Positions 25,150 to 35,876 of a stretch of DNA of 64,000 nucleotides are shown here, piece after piece. Source of the stretch: Stichopus chloronotus. Its lineage: Eukaryota; Echinodermata; Holothuroidea; Aspidochirotida; Stichopodidae. Both the position numbers and the translations under genes were made by a program. Every line of letters begins with the position of its first letter. The stretch's first letter is position 1. The notes below the pieces were generated by a model, which was not told the DNA's origin, made no database searches, and was given only the letters and a program-made list of their open reading frames with translations. The stretch covers positions 9,183,575 to 9,247,574 of the forward strand of contig CM037832.1 of assembly GCA_021234535.1 (NCBI GenBank). The letters run 5' to 3'.

Positions 25150-25345
25150 TTAATAATCCTGCAATAATTTGGTGGTGTCCCATGCCATTTTTGTAATCAT
25201 TAGGCAACTGGAAATCTTTCTCGATAAGAGGCGTCTTTCTTCTAACAGCAATAACTTGACTTAGAAACAAGATATTGGCACGCGTTTTTAAATGCTGTGG
25301 TGGGATATTTCATGTGAAGAACCCTTTCAATTGTCAGAGAAATAT
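25150..25345. repeat. Partial, diverged copy of a dispersed repeat
   Basis: Blocks such as TGCAATAAT, CATGCCATTTT, GTCTTTCTTC, AATAACTTGA and the region ending AAATGCTG align in order, with many changes, to 36490-36660. The C-terminal half of the 43640-44180 copy shares the later blocks. Confidence 0.45.
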
Positions 25346-25357
25346 TCTTTTAAAAAG

Positions 25358-25535
25358 AGAAAAAAGTTCGGAACCAATACCGATTCGCACATGTGAGAAG
25401 CATAGCACAGATACCCCAACGCCTTGCAAAATTTAGAAATAATGATCTTGATGTGGAATACGAAGAGGTTGCTAGTCCGTCTATGTATCAGTTGTCCAAT
25501 GAAATCGCACTTTTTTTAATGATGATTGAACAGAG
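25358..25535 (+). CDS. Candidate exon, tail-like protein with tyrosine motifs
   Basis: An open stretch from just after an in-frame TAA (25351-25353) to a GAACAGAG/GTACGT donor at 25536. It reads KKVRNQYRFAHVRSI, then QRLAKFRNNDLDVEYEEVAS, PSMYQLSNEIALF and ends in phase 2. YEEV and YQLS are tyrosine motifs of the kind recognised by SH2 or endocytic adaptors, and the acidic/polar make-up resembles a cytoplasmic tail. The 5' limit is uncertain: the acceptor at 25357 (TATTCTTTTAAAAAG) is only moderate, and later AGs at 25397, 25400 and 25410 are poor. Its phase-2 end matches the phase-2 start at 28205. It could be chance. Confidence 0.3.
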
Positions 25536-25592
25536 GTACGTGCCACACTGTACTACTGTACACTACGGTATCATATGTATATATACTAGTAC

Positions 25593-25927
25593 CAAGGACG
25601 GATCCAGCACTTCCTGTAAGAGGGGTGACTCAGGAAGCGCACCGAAGGTGAGTCGAGCGGGGCCTGGGGTCCAGTGCAAGGGTCCTTGTTGGGGTCCAGG
25701 GGTGGTGGAAGGCCAGGGGTCCGCGAAGCCCTGGAAGCCCTCACAATCTAAGACATGAACCTAAACACAAAGTTAGGTTAAACTGAGGTCACTACGTGCC
25801 TCACTACACCCCGTACACTGGAAATGTTTAGACCCAGTTTTATGTTGTACTCGTTGTGTTATACATTGTTGTAGTTTTTCCTTAAAAAGTTGGGCGGTTC
25901 CGTCCCCGTCTTCTACATCCGTCGTTG
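25593..25927. mobile_element. hAT-like MITE (about 335 bp)
   Basis: The left end CAAGGACGGATCCAG and the right end (reverse complement CAACGACGGATGTAG) form short imperfect terminal inverted repeats of a hAT-like style. The interior has GGGGTCCAGGGG-type GC-rich sequence similar in flavour to the two hAT elements at 31.9 and 41.1 kb. The flanking octamers match at only about four of eight positions, so the duplication has decayed or the borders are off by a few bases. Confidence 0.5.
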
Positions 25928-28204
25928 CAGTGTACGCAGATGGAAGTTATCGCGAATCAATACCCATCGAACATGAAAAACGATAAATAATGCCGTCACT
26001 CTCTTTCGTTAAACTTTTTTTTAAAATAATCAGTTGATGTTATTTAGATTGTTTCTCTACGCTACCCAAGTGTATTACCGGTTGACCTGAGTGCGAGGGT
26101 ACCTTGTACTTAGCCCAGCCATTGGCAGCACAGACTGGAATGGGATGCACATTGTTTCTCCTGTTATATAATACCATTGACAAGAAGAAAGGAGTCTTTG
26201 GTTAACCGTGTTGAATTGTACCTCATTATAAGAACATCCTAGGAACTTGTACACAGGTCTAACTAGGGGGGGGGGGGGGGGGGGGGAGGGAACGTTCCGA
26301 GAAGTGGAGGGAAATGAAATTAGTTACATACAGAGGTGCAGCCACACTCACTGTGTGGGTGACATGAACGAGCGTTATGTGGTAAATACAGGCATATATT
26401 ACAAAGCGGGAAAAAAATTTGGGTCACTCGTCATGTGCAGGCAAAATCTGATTTTCTGGCTTCTAACTTCCCAATCTCTCAGGCTAGAGAATGTGCACCT
26501 TAACCCATTAGGCCCGAATCCCGGGAGGGGGGGGGGGGGTCCGCAGTACAACCTTAGTGCATGGAAAGTGCTTTAAGTCCGAAACAACATTTTCAAATTT
26601 TCTGTACACTAGACGGCCATCTTATGGTGACGCTCTATCAGTGCCGTACATTTTCCAGATTGGCCTCCCTGGCAACCCAACCCACCCCCATAGAAAATAT
26701 ACTGTACGTGTACGGAGCGGGCATGCAGGGAACTCAATGGAACTAATCAAAGCTATTAGGGTTGGAGTAGTCAACGTCACCCCCTCAGGCACCCCGTTTC
26801 GAAAAAAAAAATTCTTCCTTCCATGGGCGTTGATGGGTCGACGGCAAAAAAATGTCACCCCGGCACACACTTTTTGGAGAGGACGGGACACTAACGCATT
26901 TGTCCCATCCCCACCTTTTGTAACCTGAAATTAAAAAAAGAAAACGGCAAACTTGATATCCTTAGTGAAACTTTAAATTTCCAAACTTATGTTCCAAACG
27001 TAGACAAAATTTACCAGAAATCAACAAGGCCAAAGAGACTGAGAAGGGCAATTCCTGCAATCTGAGAGGAATTTTTTTCATTTTTTTTTTTGCCTTTTCT
27101 TTAGCCTATGTAGGGAATGTATACAGACGTCATGGAGTCATTACTACCCTCAATTCAGAGTCTTTTGCTGAAAGTCTACGTTCACTAGTGGCAGCGGGGG
27201 AGCCGTGAGCCTTTTCTTACAATCTGGAACCCTCACACCTATTGCTGCAGCTTACGTAATTCTGATCTCTTTCTGACAAAACTGAAAGTTCGCCTCAGTG
27301 ATAGGCTAATCAGCAATAAGGGGGGCGGGGGTTTTGCAGTTTCGAGTTGTGGGTATTAATAATATGCACAACTACCTTTTAACATTTTCCATTTTTGTGA
27401 CGAATGCAAATGGAGGGAAAACGTTAGAGTTAGCCTCACTGTACCTATGCAGCTGCACCACCAGTTATACCATTTTTGATACGCAAGTAACCGCAAATCC
27501 TCTGGGGGCTTCTTACCCTGGACCCCGGCTTTAAGAAGTCCCACCCGCCTTGACCAAGGCAGTGGTTCTAAGGCCTGCAGACACGCAGACTTGCTCGCTT
27601 CGCTTTCTCTTACAAGGTACACAAACAGCAGCATGAAATCAGAAGATTTTCAGTCGTGTTAGTGTGAAATTTAGTGAGGTTTTCCAACAATGCTGCGAGG
27701 AAGGGGGGGGGGGGGGGTATGTTCAGCTCAGTGTAACATTTGCAAAGTGTTCAAATAAAAAAAAAGAGATGCACAATTCAATTATATGACTTTTGTGTTA
27801 ACTCTAGCCACCTGATGTGTTTTTCATATATAGAATTTCCTCATAATTAAAATGTTGGAGGAATGAGATCCCTAAATACTGGATGCATGCAGCTTAGAAA
27901 ACCCAATGAGTACCGTCTCCGGTCATCGGGGGGGGGGGGGGGTAAGCTCAAAATTGTTGTGTACGCTCCGCGCCAAGTGATGGTGGAGTACCGCTCAGAT
28001 AAGAGTGCACCCCCCCCCCCCCCATATTGTTTTTCGCTCTTACGCCATGTCCTTACACCACTTTTAGGAGAAAAAGTGTTAGGCCAGAAGCTCCCTCACC
28101 GGCCCCTACTTTGAATATCAAATCGATGCCATATGCTTCCTTCCGTAGATAAATGTTTGTGTTCAAGGAAAATCACAAAGAAATGAATCAAATCTTTCCC
28201 TTAG
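25928..28204. other. Mosaic of repeats and G/C homopolymer runs
   Basis: No supported exon. It holds G-runs at 26266-26286 (21 G), 26527-26539, 27703-27717 and 27928-27942, a C-run at 28010-28023, and GC-rich fragments of transposon type near 26760-26920 and 27500-27600. Open frames of 80-120 residues here are low-complexity or repeat-derived. Confidence 0.6.
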
Positions 28205-28508
28205 GTACAGATGCACCCCTCATTCATCTCAGAAGGCTCCAAAAATTACGTCAGAGCAAATGTTATTACCAGTGCAGTCTTTACCGCCTGTAACTCCCAT
28301 GCATCATCGTCTCATCAAACTGAACAACCCGGTCCCGCCAGCTAGATCCAAGCCGACTCTATTCATGCCAGTATCAAAGGTTATGCTAACTGCCACTCCA
28401 CACTGTGTGAACAATGTAACAACGGAACCGTGTGATGCTGTACTAACAGAGCGTACTGTACGTGACGTAACAAACAATGAATACTTAAGTCGAGACGCGT
28501 GTCCATAG
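28205..28508 (+). CDS. Candidate terminal exon, proline-rich tail-like protein
   Basis: After a CTTTCCCTTAG acceptor an open frame of about 101 codons runs to TAG 28506-28508. The first base would complete a codon (phase 2), matching the donor of the 25358-25535 candidate (AG plus G gives Arg). It contains QSLPPVTPMHHR, then NNPVPPARSKPTLF with SH3-ligand-like PxxP spacing, and a Ser/Thr/Val-rich end with NNEYLSRDACP. No known domain is recognised. An AATAAA lies 465 bases downstream. Its composition is more gene-like than the surroundings, but upstream exons and transcription are unproven. Confidence 0.32.
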
Positions 28509-28972
28509 CGACGAGCTTTTCAACACCCGACAAAGGGTGAGTGGCTATGAAGTGTTTACAGTGTAACACTTCAGCAGATCCCATCAAAGCCTGCCAGGAC
28601 ACCGTGGTAGAGGACATTACAGGAAAAGAACTTCGATTAATTCCAGCATTTCACAGTTCATGATTCTACATAGATATACCCCAAAAAAGGTCAAAAGTAA
28701 GTACAATACTTCTTACAATCTTTACCGAAAAGTTTGATCAGGCAAGTAAAATGTGTTGTTGATTCGTTGATTCGTTGACATTGAACAGTTACATCAGTAC
28801 GAAGTGTATGTAAATAGAGGTGTTCGTAATTCTACATAATTTATAGCAAAACATTCACGGATCACTCTGTCAGTCACCAAGGCTCATTGTCTTGTTTCTG
28901 TGGAGATTCTTAAATACTCTAATAGCTATCTTCATATAATTTATAAATTTATGCAGGCTAAGGGACAAAAGA

Positions 28973-28978
28973 AATAAA
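28973..28978 (+). promoter_or_regulatory. AATAAA polyadenylation signal
   Basis: Canonical hexamer after the candidate terminal exon ending at 28508. Its relevance depends on that exon being real. Confidence 0.3.
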
Positions 28979-30439
28979 ATAATGTGATATCCTGTCGTTA
29001 AATGTGAGCCTAACGATAAAAAACAGAAGGCTGAAGTATTTGTCTGCCGTGATAGTGACAGCTAAGAGAATATGAATAAATAACAGAATATGAAACAGAA
29101 AATGTTTGAAAACATTTTAACACTATCAATCTAGAGGCTGAATGCTCACCTTGTATATCAGTGTAGTGATTCGAAAAAAACAACTGGTGACATGAGGGGT
29201 GGGACGGACCGATACACCCCACCCCGTCCCCTCCCCTCCATGATTTACTCAGGGCAGACCGGTGAGATTGAGTTCCATTTCGTGGTTAACACCGATTTGA
29301 AGTACATCACCAAATTATGGATGAATCTCAGAGTTTGAACTGTCAATGTACTAGGTTATGATGAGTGCGATGGGAGGGAAACTGCCCCCTCCCCGTCACA
29401 CACTGCACACCCTCACACATACACACAGAGGCACAGACACTCCTGACGTGGGATTCAATCACTTCCTGTCTTTGCAAATTGTGTGAGGTCCGTTGTTTCT
29501 TTATAATATTGTTACGTCATAAGCACATGTTGTTTTTCAATAGGATCACTTGTTGCTAATTACACGATTAAACTCTAAAGGTTCACTCCTTCTTTTTCCA
29601 GTTGTTGCTTTGCACTCGATATGGTGGCGTTTTCCGTGCCAGGTGTATGTTCACAACGACAAAGTTACTTTATTAAAAACTACAGAAAGATATGATTTGT
29701 TTTGCAGTTTTAATTGGCAGACAGACAACAATTACTTCTTTCCTTATTTGCGTAAATCCTCAATTTCTCAGGAGTATAGGGAATTAAAATGGCAGAATTT
29801 TGCACATCATCACGGCGTGTGTCTTTTAATTTTGATGTGCTTAAGATTAATAAAAACATGATTTCGTGAAAATAAGGGAGAATTGTCTCTGTAGGCCTAA
29901 TGGTGAAAAATGTCTCAGTTGTAAGTTCTGTTTGGAGGTTAAGAATTTTTAAACAAGTATCTATTTTACAGTGCGGTGAATTGCTTCACGGGAACTCTGC
30001 GTCGTCATATCAGGCCAACTAATCGAATAATGATTGAATTGGTGTAGACTTTCAAAAATAACATTTTTTTGTATTAATAACTGTGTGGAATGTTATCTTA
30101 AGTAACTCAAAGAAATCCATATCTTCTGTAATAAGCATTCATTGCATATCTAATATTAATTAATGACAAATAAAACTTCTGGGAAAAAAGTGAAAGGACT
30201 TTTCACTTTGTAAAGAGATAGTAAAACTTAATGTTGTGCTATGAAAGATTTGCGTTATTTATAATGCTACAAAAGTAATAAAACTATAATAGTGATGCGT
30301 AGTCTCGACGGAGGAGTAACCCTACTCTGTAATAGCTTCGTCGGCTTTCTCGATGAATCCTGTGTACAGTAGACCTATGTGGAAGTAGTTTCTCGATGTA
30401 ACGTTCCACGTCCGTTGCTTAAAGAAAAGGAAACTCTGG

Positions 30440-30760
30440 GAATTTATTTTTCAAAATGAAGCAGAAGTGTTTGACAAATATCTCCCAAATGTTTCATTCA
30501 GAGATGTTTCCTAAAGTTACATACTTTTGAAATTCAGAGAAGGGTGCTCAGTGTCATTTTTGCCTATAAGGTGAATGTTAATCAACTTGAGTAAGTCGAA
30601 TAATGATGTCACATGACCACCTATAGCAGGAATTGTGTTTCTTTGTTTCCTGTTCTATAACTTATATAAATCCGCACACACTTGTACATATTACGTGTTG
30701 AATTACTGAGGTGTATCATGCAATAATCAAATTATGAATACTCTGATTTGAATCTGTGCA
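30440..30760. repeat. Dispersed repeat family, copy 1
   Basis: Aligns in order with 50870-51160: TTGACAAATATCT, ACTTTTGAA followed by AGAAGGGTGCT versus AGAAAGTTGCT, CATTTTTGCCT, GTCACAT and AATTACTGAG. No coding content. Confidence 0.6.
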
Positions 30761-31076
30761 TGACTGTCAATAAAATATTGACAATCAAATATCACATGTG
30801 GTCCGGAGAAGTTATAACAAACTCAAAATGGCATCTTACTGATTTTTTTTTTTTTTTTATGAACATTCAAATGGCAATTTCTTGGAACAGTTGAAAGTAC
30901 TGTGAGCAACATATTTGAATGAAATTTGGTGATTGTGTTAACCGAATGTTTGTCTCTCATTTAGCATTGTCAAAAGTCCAGACTTTCATTGTCCTTCACT
31001 GTATACTGTATGAACTTACTGCAATGTATACGAGGTATTTTAATGTGCGCCGTTTGTTCGGTCTGCAGATCTCAGT

Positions 31077-31263
31077 ATGCCTTCGAACGTGGAAGTGTCA
31101 GACTACATACATAAATATCCCAACATGAACACCGTGATGTTAGCCTCCGTAAAGGAGGGCCTTTATCATCCTAGACTACCAACATTCAGAAGGATGGATA
31201 TGGACACAGCCGCGCATAAGTTACCCGATGAACATTGCAGAACCACAACGACTATCGGTCCTA
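31077..31263 (+). CDS. Coding exon 1, putative sperm microtubule inner protein (TEPP/SPMIP8-like)
   Basis: First coding exon of a complete 186-residue protein. The ATG at 31077 is the first in-frame Met after an in-frame TAA at 31041, and a donor A/GTAAGT ends the exon in phase 1. The 62 complete codons include EVSDYIHKYPN, then EGLYHPRLPTFRRMDMDT, KLPDEHCRTTTT and IGP. The YHPRLPTxRRMDMD and LPDEHCRTTT blocks resemble, from memory, the TEPP/SPMIP8 family of small proteins lining the inside of sperm-flagellar doublet microtubules. There is no signal peptide or membrane segment, as expected for an axonemal protein. That the gene is real is likely; the family name is tentative. Confidence 0.72.
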
Positions 31264-32823
31264 GTAAGTTTGTAAACCAGTTTCAATGTGTGTGTTAAAA
31301 ATGTTCACTTATTAAAATGAATTAAGTGAAATTGAAAAAAAGAAACCGGACTGACAGCACAGATTGCTTATGCCCTGAAACGTCTGAGGGTTTGAAAGGG
31401 GGAGGGGGGGGGGGGTGAATAATAGAAATGAATGTGACTATTGATCCATGGATCTCCAAAGGCAAATGTCTGTAAAGAAAAATGTAACAAGCCTTAATGG
31501 AAAAAAAAAGTATTTGCTATCAGAGCAGATCACAAATCGATTTTCGTTCACTCTATGACATCATCACTGACTTTGATATAATGTGACTGGAATGTGAGAT
31601 AACAGTAGGGAATCAATTGGGTGTGTAGTACGCGGATTTGGGTATTCTCATCCCTGCATAATACGATTGCATTCGTGTAAATGACGAAACCGCACCAATT
31701 GGATTCAATATTATTTAAGGGGACTGTGAAATGTTTGTACATTTTTTTTTTCTGACAATTTTCTAAGCAAAAGTAGTTGGTGACATAAGTCGGTTGGAAG
31801 GTTTGGCTGGTTGTTTGAGGATTTGACGTATTCAAGAAAGCGCGCATGCGTGCATATTAATTGACGTTCACTTCTGGACGAACACCCAAGGTCAATTTAT
31901 ACATCCCCTATGCACACAGTGGCGGCGCTACCGGGGGGGGGGGCATTTTGCCCCTCCAGATTGTTTCCTTGCCCCCCTTAGTTGCCCCCCCCCCAGTTCC
32001 CAAAGAAAAAAAGTTGGGAACCTTGGAGTAAGGTCAACCGAAAAGATAAATAATATAAAAATAAATAATATAACTCTCTTGGGACTTAATTTTCCACCCA
32101 CAGATATGCTAAAGCCTCAGAGCTTCCGGGGACTTCGCCCCCTGGACCCCCAGCGGGGCTTTGCCCCTGGACCCCACCAGGGGCCCTAAGGCGGGCCCTG
32201 TAAACCACCCGCACGGCCTCGGTTAGCACTCGGTTTCGCGCTGTGCGAAAATCTTTTCCCCCCTAATATTTTCCTCTGCCCTCAGTTTGCCCCTCCCCCC
32301 CCCCCCCAAGTCTGACATCCTGGCGCCGCTACTGTATGCACATACACCGTGAACGAAACTGACACAAAAATTGGCACGTAGCTCTTTTAACGATATTCAT
32401 TCCAAGAGCATGGCCTTTGTATGGCCAAACATTTGTCACAAAGTTGCTAGGGAATTGCTATAAAATAGGTTATAATTAACTTATGAAGACTAAAGAAAAT
32501 CTTTTCTCTCAACAACGACAGTTGTATATTTTTTTTCTCCATAATTGGTGCACAGTGCTCTCCTTTCATCACCGTTCAGAGGCCAGGCAAATTGATGACT
32601 TCAAAACATGTTTAAGGACAAACAATGGAGAACATATTTTCTTTGTTTGTCAAATTATCAGTTAATATTTATTGTTCTTCCTCATGGTGTTCAAATGGCA
32701 AGTTTCGACTTATGTAAGACAGTCTGCTTGCATGATGGATTTTGAAATGAGTCTATTTAAAGTTTATTTGTCGATAATTAATGTAAGCGTATCTAAGCTT
32801 GTTGTTCTTCCTTTTGATTGCAG
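31264..32823 (+). other. Intron 1 of the seven-exon gene
   Basis: 1.56-kb intron carrying a G-run at 31404-31415 and the 418-bp hAT element at 31917-32334. Confidence 0.75.
31917..32334. mobile_element. hAT-type non-autonomous element, copy A (418 bp)
   Basis: The left end CAGTGGCGGCGCTAC and right end GGCGCCGCTACTG are inverted. The element is flanked by a perfect 8-bp target duplication TATGCACA (31909-31916 and 32335-32342). Octamer duplications and CAG...CTG tips are hallmarks of the hAT superfamily. It contains a G-run (31933-31943) followed by a C-run (31985-31994), then GC-rich GGGGCTTTGCCCCTGG-type hairpin sequence. It has no transposase. It shares both ends with copy B at 41080, which has about 350 bp more interior. 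Confidence 0.92.
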
Positions 32824-32885
32824 AGGATTTCAGCAATGCAACCATTACACATTTCAAGCAACCGACAAAACGTTATTCTGGGGCG
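32824..32885 (+). CDS. Coding exon 2 of the TEPP/SPMIP8-like gene
   Basis: A 62-bp exon after a TTTTGATTGCAG acceptor, ending at a GCG/GTAAGT donor. It is entered in phase 1 and left in phase 0. It reads KDFSNATITHFKQPTKRYSG then A, where the Lys uses the last A of exon 1. It continues the frame without a stop and is polar and charged like the rest of the protein. A compact hairpin (32934-32969) lies about 50 bases past its donor. Confidence 0.78.
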
Positions 32886-33169
32886 GTAAGTCAAATTCCC
32901 TCCTCTGCTAATTTCATGAAATCGTATATTATTATCTCATCCCTATACATGTAATGTAAGGGATGAGATATTGTACAGTAGTCGCTTTCAGACGCTAGAA
33001 TGTGTTATGTCTCTCTCACATGTCATAGCAACAGTTACCATTGTAACATTATGTACGGTTGATATATGAGACATGGGGGGTCTAGCCTGGTATGATACTT
33101 AAGGTGAGACCTGAGACCCCAATTAGCGTAGGGGTCAAAATGTGTAAAGATGTATTTGTGTCCGTATGT

Positions 33170-33200
33170 ATGTGTGGGTGTGGGTGTGTGTGTGTGTGTG
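33170..33200. repeat. GT microsatellite
   Basis: TGTGGG-type units merging into a (GT)n run of about nine units. Confidence 0.9.
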
Positions 33201-33224
33201 CAAAAGAAAATTTCAATTTCAAAA

Positions 33225-33700
33225 GTTTGAGTCTGCAGGTCCTCCTAGACCGCAAAGCCGATGAGGGTCAAAGTTGGTAGATAGGGGACCCATGGTCTGA
33301 GGTTGTGTCTCCCGACAAAATTTAAGGCCGGAGTTCAAAGGTAAAATTGGTGAAAATATTAAATTCCCTGTATTTCTTAATCCAAAATAGCTATTTACAT
33401 GGGACTTTCAAATATATGACCGGTACTCAAGATGTTATCGAAAAGTAATGTTTGTATATGTTTTGAAGTCAAAAGTCAAGTTGATGGGTCAGAGGTCAAA
33501 CTCTCCTCCTAGACGGCAAAGCCGATGAGGTTCAGAGTTGGTTGATAGGTGACCCATGGTCTGAAGTTTTGTCTCTCGTCAGAATTTAAGGTCAAGGTCA
33601 AATCTCTAATCCGCAAAATGTTTTGAAAAAGTGTGTTGCAATTTTCATCTAGACAGTAAGTCTAATGAACTTCAAACTTGGTTGTTAGGCATCTAATTAT
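33225..33700. repeat. Degenerate direct repeat, about 280-bp unit
   Basis: Two clear copies share CCTCCTAGAC, GCAAAGCCGATGAGG, GACCCATGGTCTGA and AATTTAAGG, starting near 33239 and 33505. A third, more decayed start (CATCTAGACAGTAAG) lies near 33647. Confidence 0.75.
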
Positions 33701-34977
33701 GATACTGTATGTAGTGTTCACCCGATCGGTGACGTCATAGGTCAATAAGATACATAACTACAGCACGTATTATATGTGATAACAGTGTCATTTTCCATGC
33801 TTTTGGTAATACCCAAAGAACTAGATAAACTCTAGTTCTTTGGTAATACCTCAACTAAGTATGATTACTGTTACATGTCCTGTATACACTAGCCAATGAA
33901 ATGAGTGGTTTACCGTATGTTTTGGCGGGAAAAGAAATTGAGTTTTGCAAATGATTGTGACGTGTTTCTTAGAACTATTACAAAACGCGCTGATTTGAGA
34001 AATAGAGGAAATGAAAGGATTACTTTGACGCACACGCAATCTGCTTGGAAATATGTCCTTTTGACGTGCATGTGACTTCTACATGCATTCACACAACACT
34101 TGCGCGTTCCTTACAAATCCATGGCCAAGTGTGCTGCGCCTAGTGACGTTTACGTACAGTAGGTATTGTGTATAATTCTAAAGCGCTTGTTATTTGATCA
34201 AACTCTCGATCGACTAAAATAATACATACATGAAAAAATAGCGAATGATTATGGACAACGATAGGGGGAGATGGATTGCTCTCTTGTTTATTCATTAACT
34301 CTAATTCATGAGATTATTTACTCTGATTGCACTTGTCAACCTCGTTTCTTTTGATATCGTTAAACGGCACATATACATCATATGGTTTGGACTGGCCCCT
34401 AATATGCCATATTTTTAATTTTGGTTGTCTTTAGGCCACGGTTTCACTCCAAGTAAAGGAATAATATAGCTCTCAACCATTGCAAAGCAGGCCTTTACTT
34501 TTTGTGACTGATTCTTGGCCAATGTTTGCATGTGCTGTGCGCATGAGCTGTTATACATTTCCTTTAACGCTTGCATAAAATTGTGACAAGCTTGATTTAA
34601 TATCAAATTATTTTGCATTTTTGTGACGCTATTGGGCAAACCTCCCCTACCACTGAGAAGCTTCTTTTCTTGCGTTGTTTCACTTCCAATGTCTCAAACA
34701 ACTCCTTCGTCTGATGGCAACCTGAGGATGTGCAATAATAGCTTCATGTCAAATATTTCAGAAATTTCTCGAAATGTTCTCATTCCAAACATTCGGACCA
34801 ATAAAAGTACTATTTAATCACATGACATACTGTAAGTTTATCGTTTAAGGAGTTAAATAAAAGAAAGTCCTGGAGAAAAGTAAGCCTACAACTTGGCTCA
34901 TCTCATATCTTTCTCTCCTAAATAGTTTTCTCTTCTCTCAGCTCATTTTTCTTTCCTTTGGATTTTTCTTTTTAAAG

Positions 34978-35030
34978 AATATAACCGATACCGGGAGATC
35001 ACTACAAGAGCTTATCAAGGATGACGTCAG
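34978..35030 (+). CDS. Coding exon 3 of the TEPP/SPMIP8-like gene
   Basis: A 53-bp exon, phase 0 at entry and phase 2 at exit. The acceptor is T-rich (TTTCTTTTTAAAG) and the donor is CAG/GTATGC. It reads NITDTGRSLQELIKDDV plus two bases of a Ser codon completed in exon 4. Frame continuity with both neighbours supports it. It is far too short to be seen as an ORF. Confidence 0.75.
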
Positions 35031-35340
35031 GTATGCATAATCATATCATAAATATGAGATAATAAGTGTTAACCAGAGAACACCCTCCAAGTGCTTTTAC
35101 TGGTGGCAATATACAATTATACATACGGGTGATATACACAAATAAATAAACTGGGCTTGAATGTTATATCTTGTCGTTGAACAACGGCCTTAATCTTTCA
35201 ATGTCTTCATTAGCGACTCAAACAGAGTGGTGTAAGAACATTTTGAAGTTTTGCTAACAATTATTGCAACAACAAAAAATGTCATCGTATTCAAAACACA
35301 CTTCACATTAAATATATTTTTTTCTCTTTTAATCCCACAG

Positions 35341-35405
35341 TAGTTTAAAAATCGACTGGGCCAAAGCAAAAGAAATATCTAGCTCTTCAACTTTAGATAA
35401 AAAAG
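35341..35405 (+). CDS. Coding exon 4 of the TEPP/SPMIP8-like gene
   Basis: A 65-bp exon with acceptor TTTTAATCCCACAG and donor AAAG/GTAAAT, phase 2 to phase 1. Its first base completes a Ser codon, then it reads SLKIDWAKAKEISSSSTLDK K. The polar, Ser- and Lys-rich content suggests a flexible linker between the N-terminal PRLP block and the C-terminal block. It is separated from exon 5 by a 406-bp intron. Confidence 0.75.
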
Positions 35406-35811
35406 GTAAATTTAATTTACATAAGTATATTCAGCTGATTATACAGGCTAATTACAGGCTATACAGGCTGTAATTTTACAGCTTTGAAATATATGCTCGA
35501 GGTTAGAGAGTTAAGCTTAATAATTCGATACTGTCTTTTGATAAAGAAAAAAAAACAAAAAATATGCCAGAAAAGTTAGTCGCAGTGTGTACGAAATTTA
35601 TTAAACGAATAGGATGTTAATAGTAATATATAAAAAAATATGGTAACAATCTAATGGACTATAAAGATAATTTTGTGTCATGGGGGAATTAACTCTGACT
35701 TTAATTATGACGTCTCAGGTATTCAAAACAGTTTAGTAAGCAATAATTGCCTCTCTTTTATTCTTCATAATTATGAATATATAATTATTTACTGTAATTA
35801 TTTACTTTCAG

Positions 35812-35876
35812 GTGAACTGAGATTTACTGGTTACGCCGTCCGATACTTAAAACCAAGCATTACCGGAACGTGGAGG
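35812..35876 (+). CDS. Coding exon 5 of the TEPP/SPMIP8-like gene
   Basis: A 65-bp exon with acceptor TTTACTTTCAG and a strong donor AGG/GTGAGT, phase 1 to phase 0. It reads GELRFTGYAVRYLKPSITGT then WR, where the Gly uses the last base of exon 4. The aromatic/basic GYAVRYLKP and TGTWRY stretch, the Tyr coming from exon 6, is the kind of tubulin-lattice-contacting sequence seen in short microtubule inner proteins. That role is inferred. Confidence 0.8.

Larger units (their letters stand above)
22541..25357. other. Non-coding, AT-rich
   Basis: No supported exon. It contains an AATAAA at 23681-23686, a T-rich tract near 23640-23660 and an inverted-repeat element at 24769-25149. Confidence 0.6.
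28509..31076. other. Intergenic, AT-rich, upstream of the seven-exon gene
   Basis: No exon is supported. A diverged dispersed repeat lies at about 30440-30760. The sequence TCGGTCTGCAG just before 31069 looks like a splice acceptor, so a non-coding 5' leader exon of the next gene may lie in this stretch. No clear TATA box was recognised. Confidence 0.55.
32886..34977 (+). other. Intron 2 of the seven-exon gene
   Basis: 2.1-kb intron with a hairpin at 32934-32969, a GT microsatellite at 33170-33200, a degenerate direct repeat at 33225-33700, and a 13-bp perfect inverted repeat at 33813-33843. No additional exon is supported. Confidence 0.7.

Noticed and set aside
26557..26928. 123-codon plus-strand frame in the G-run region, with an overlapping 89-codon minus frame
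   Set aside because: Repeat-rich, GC-skewed DNA; both strands are open together and neither frame shows a domain.
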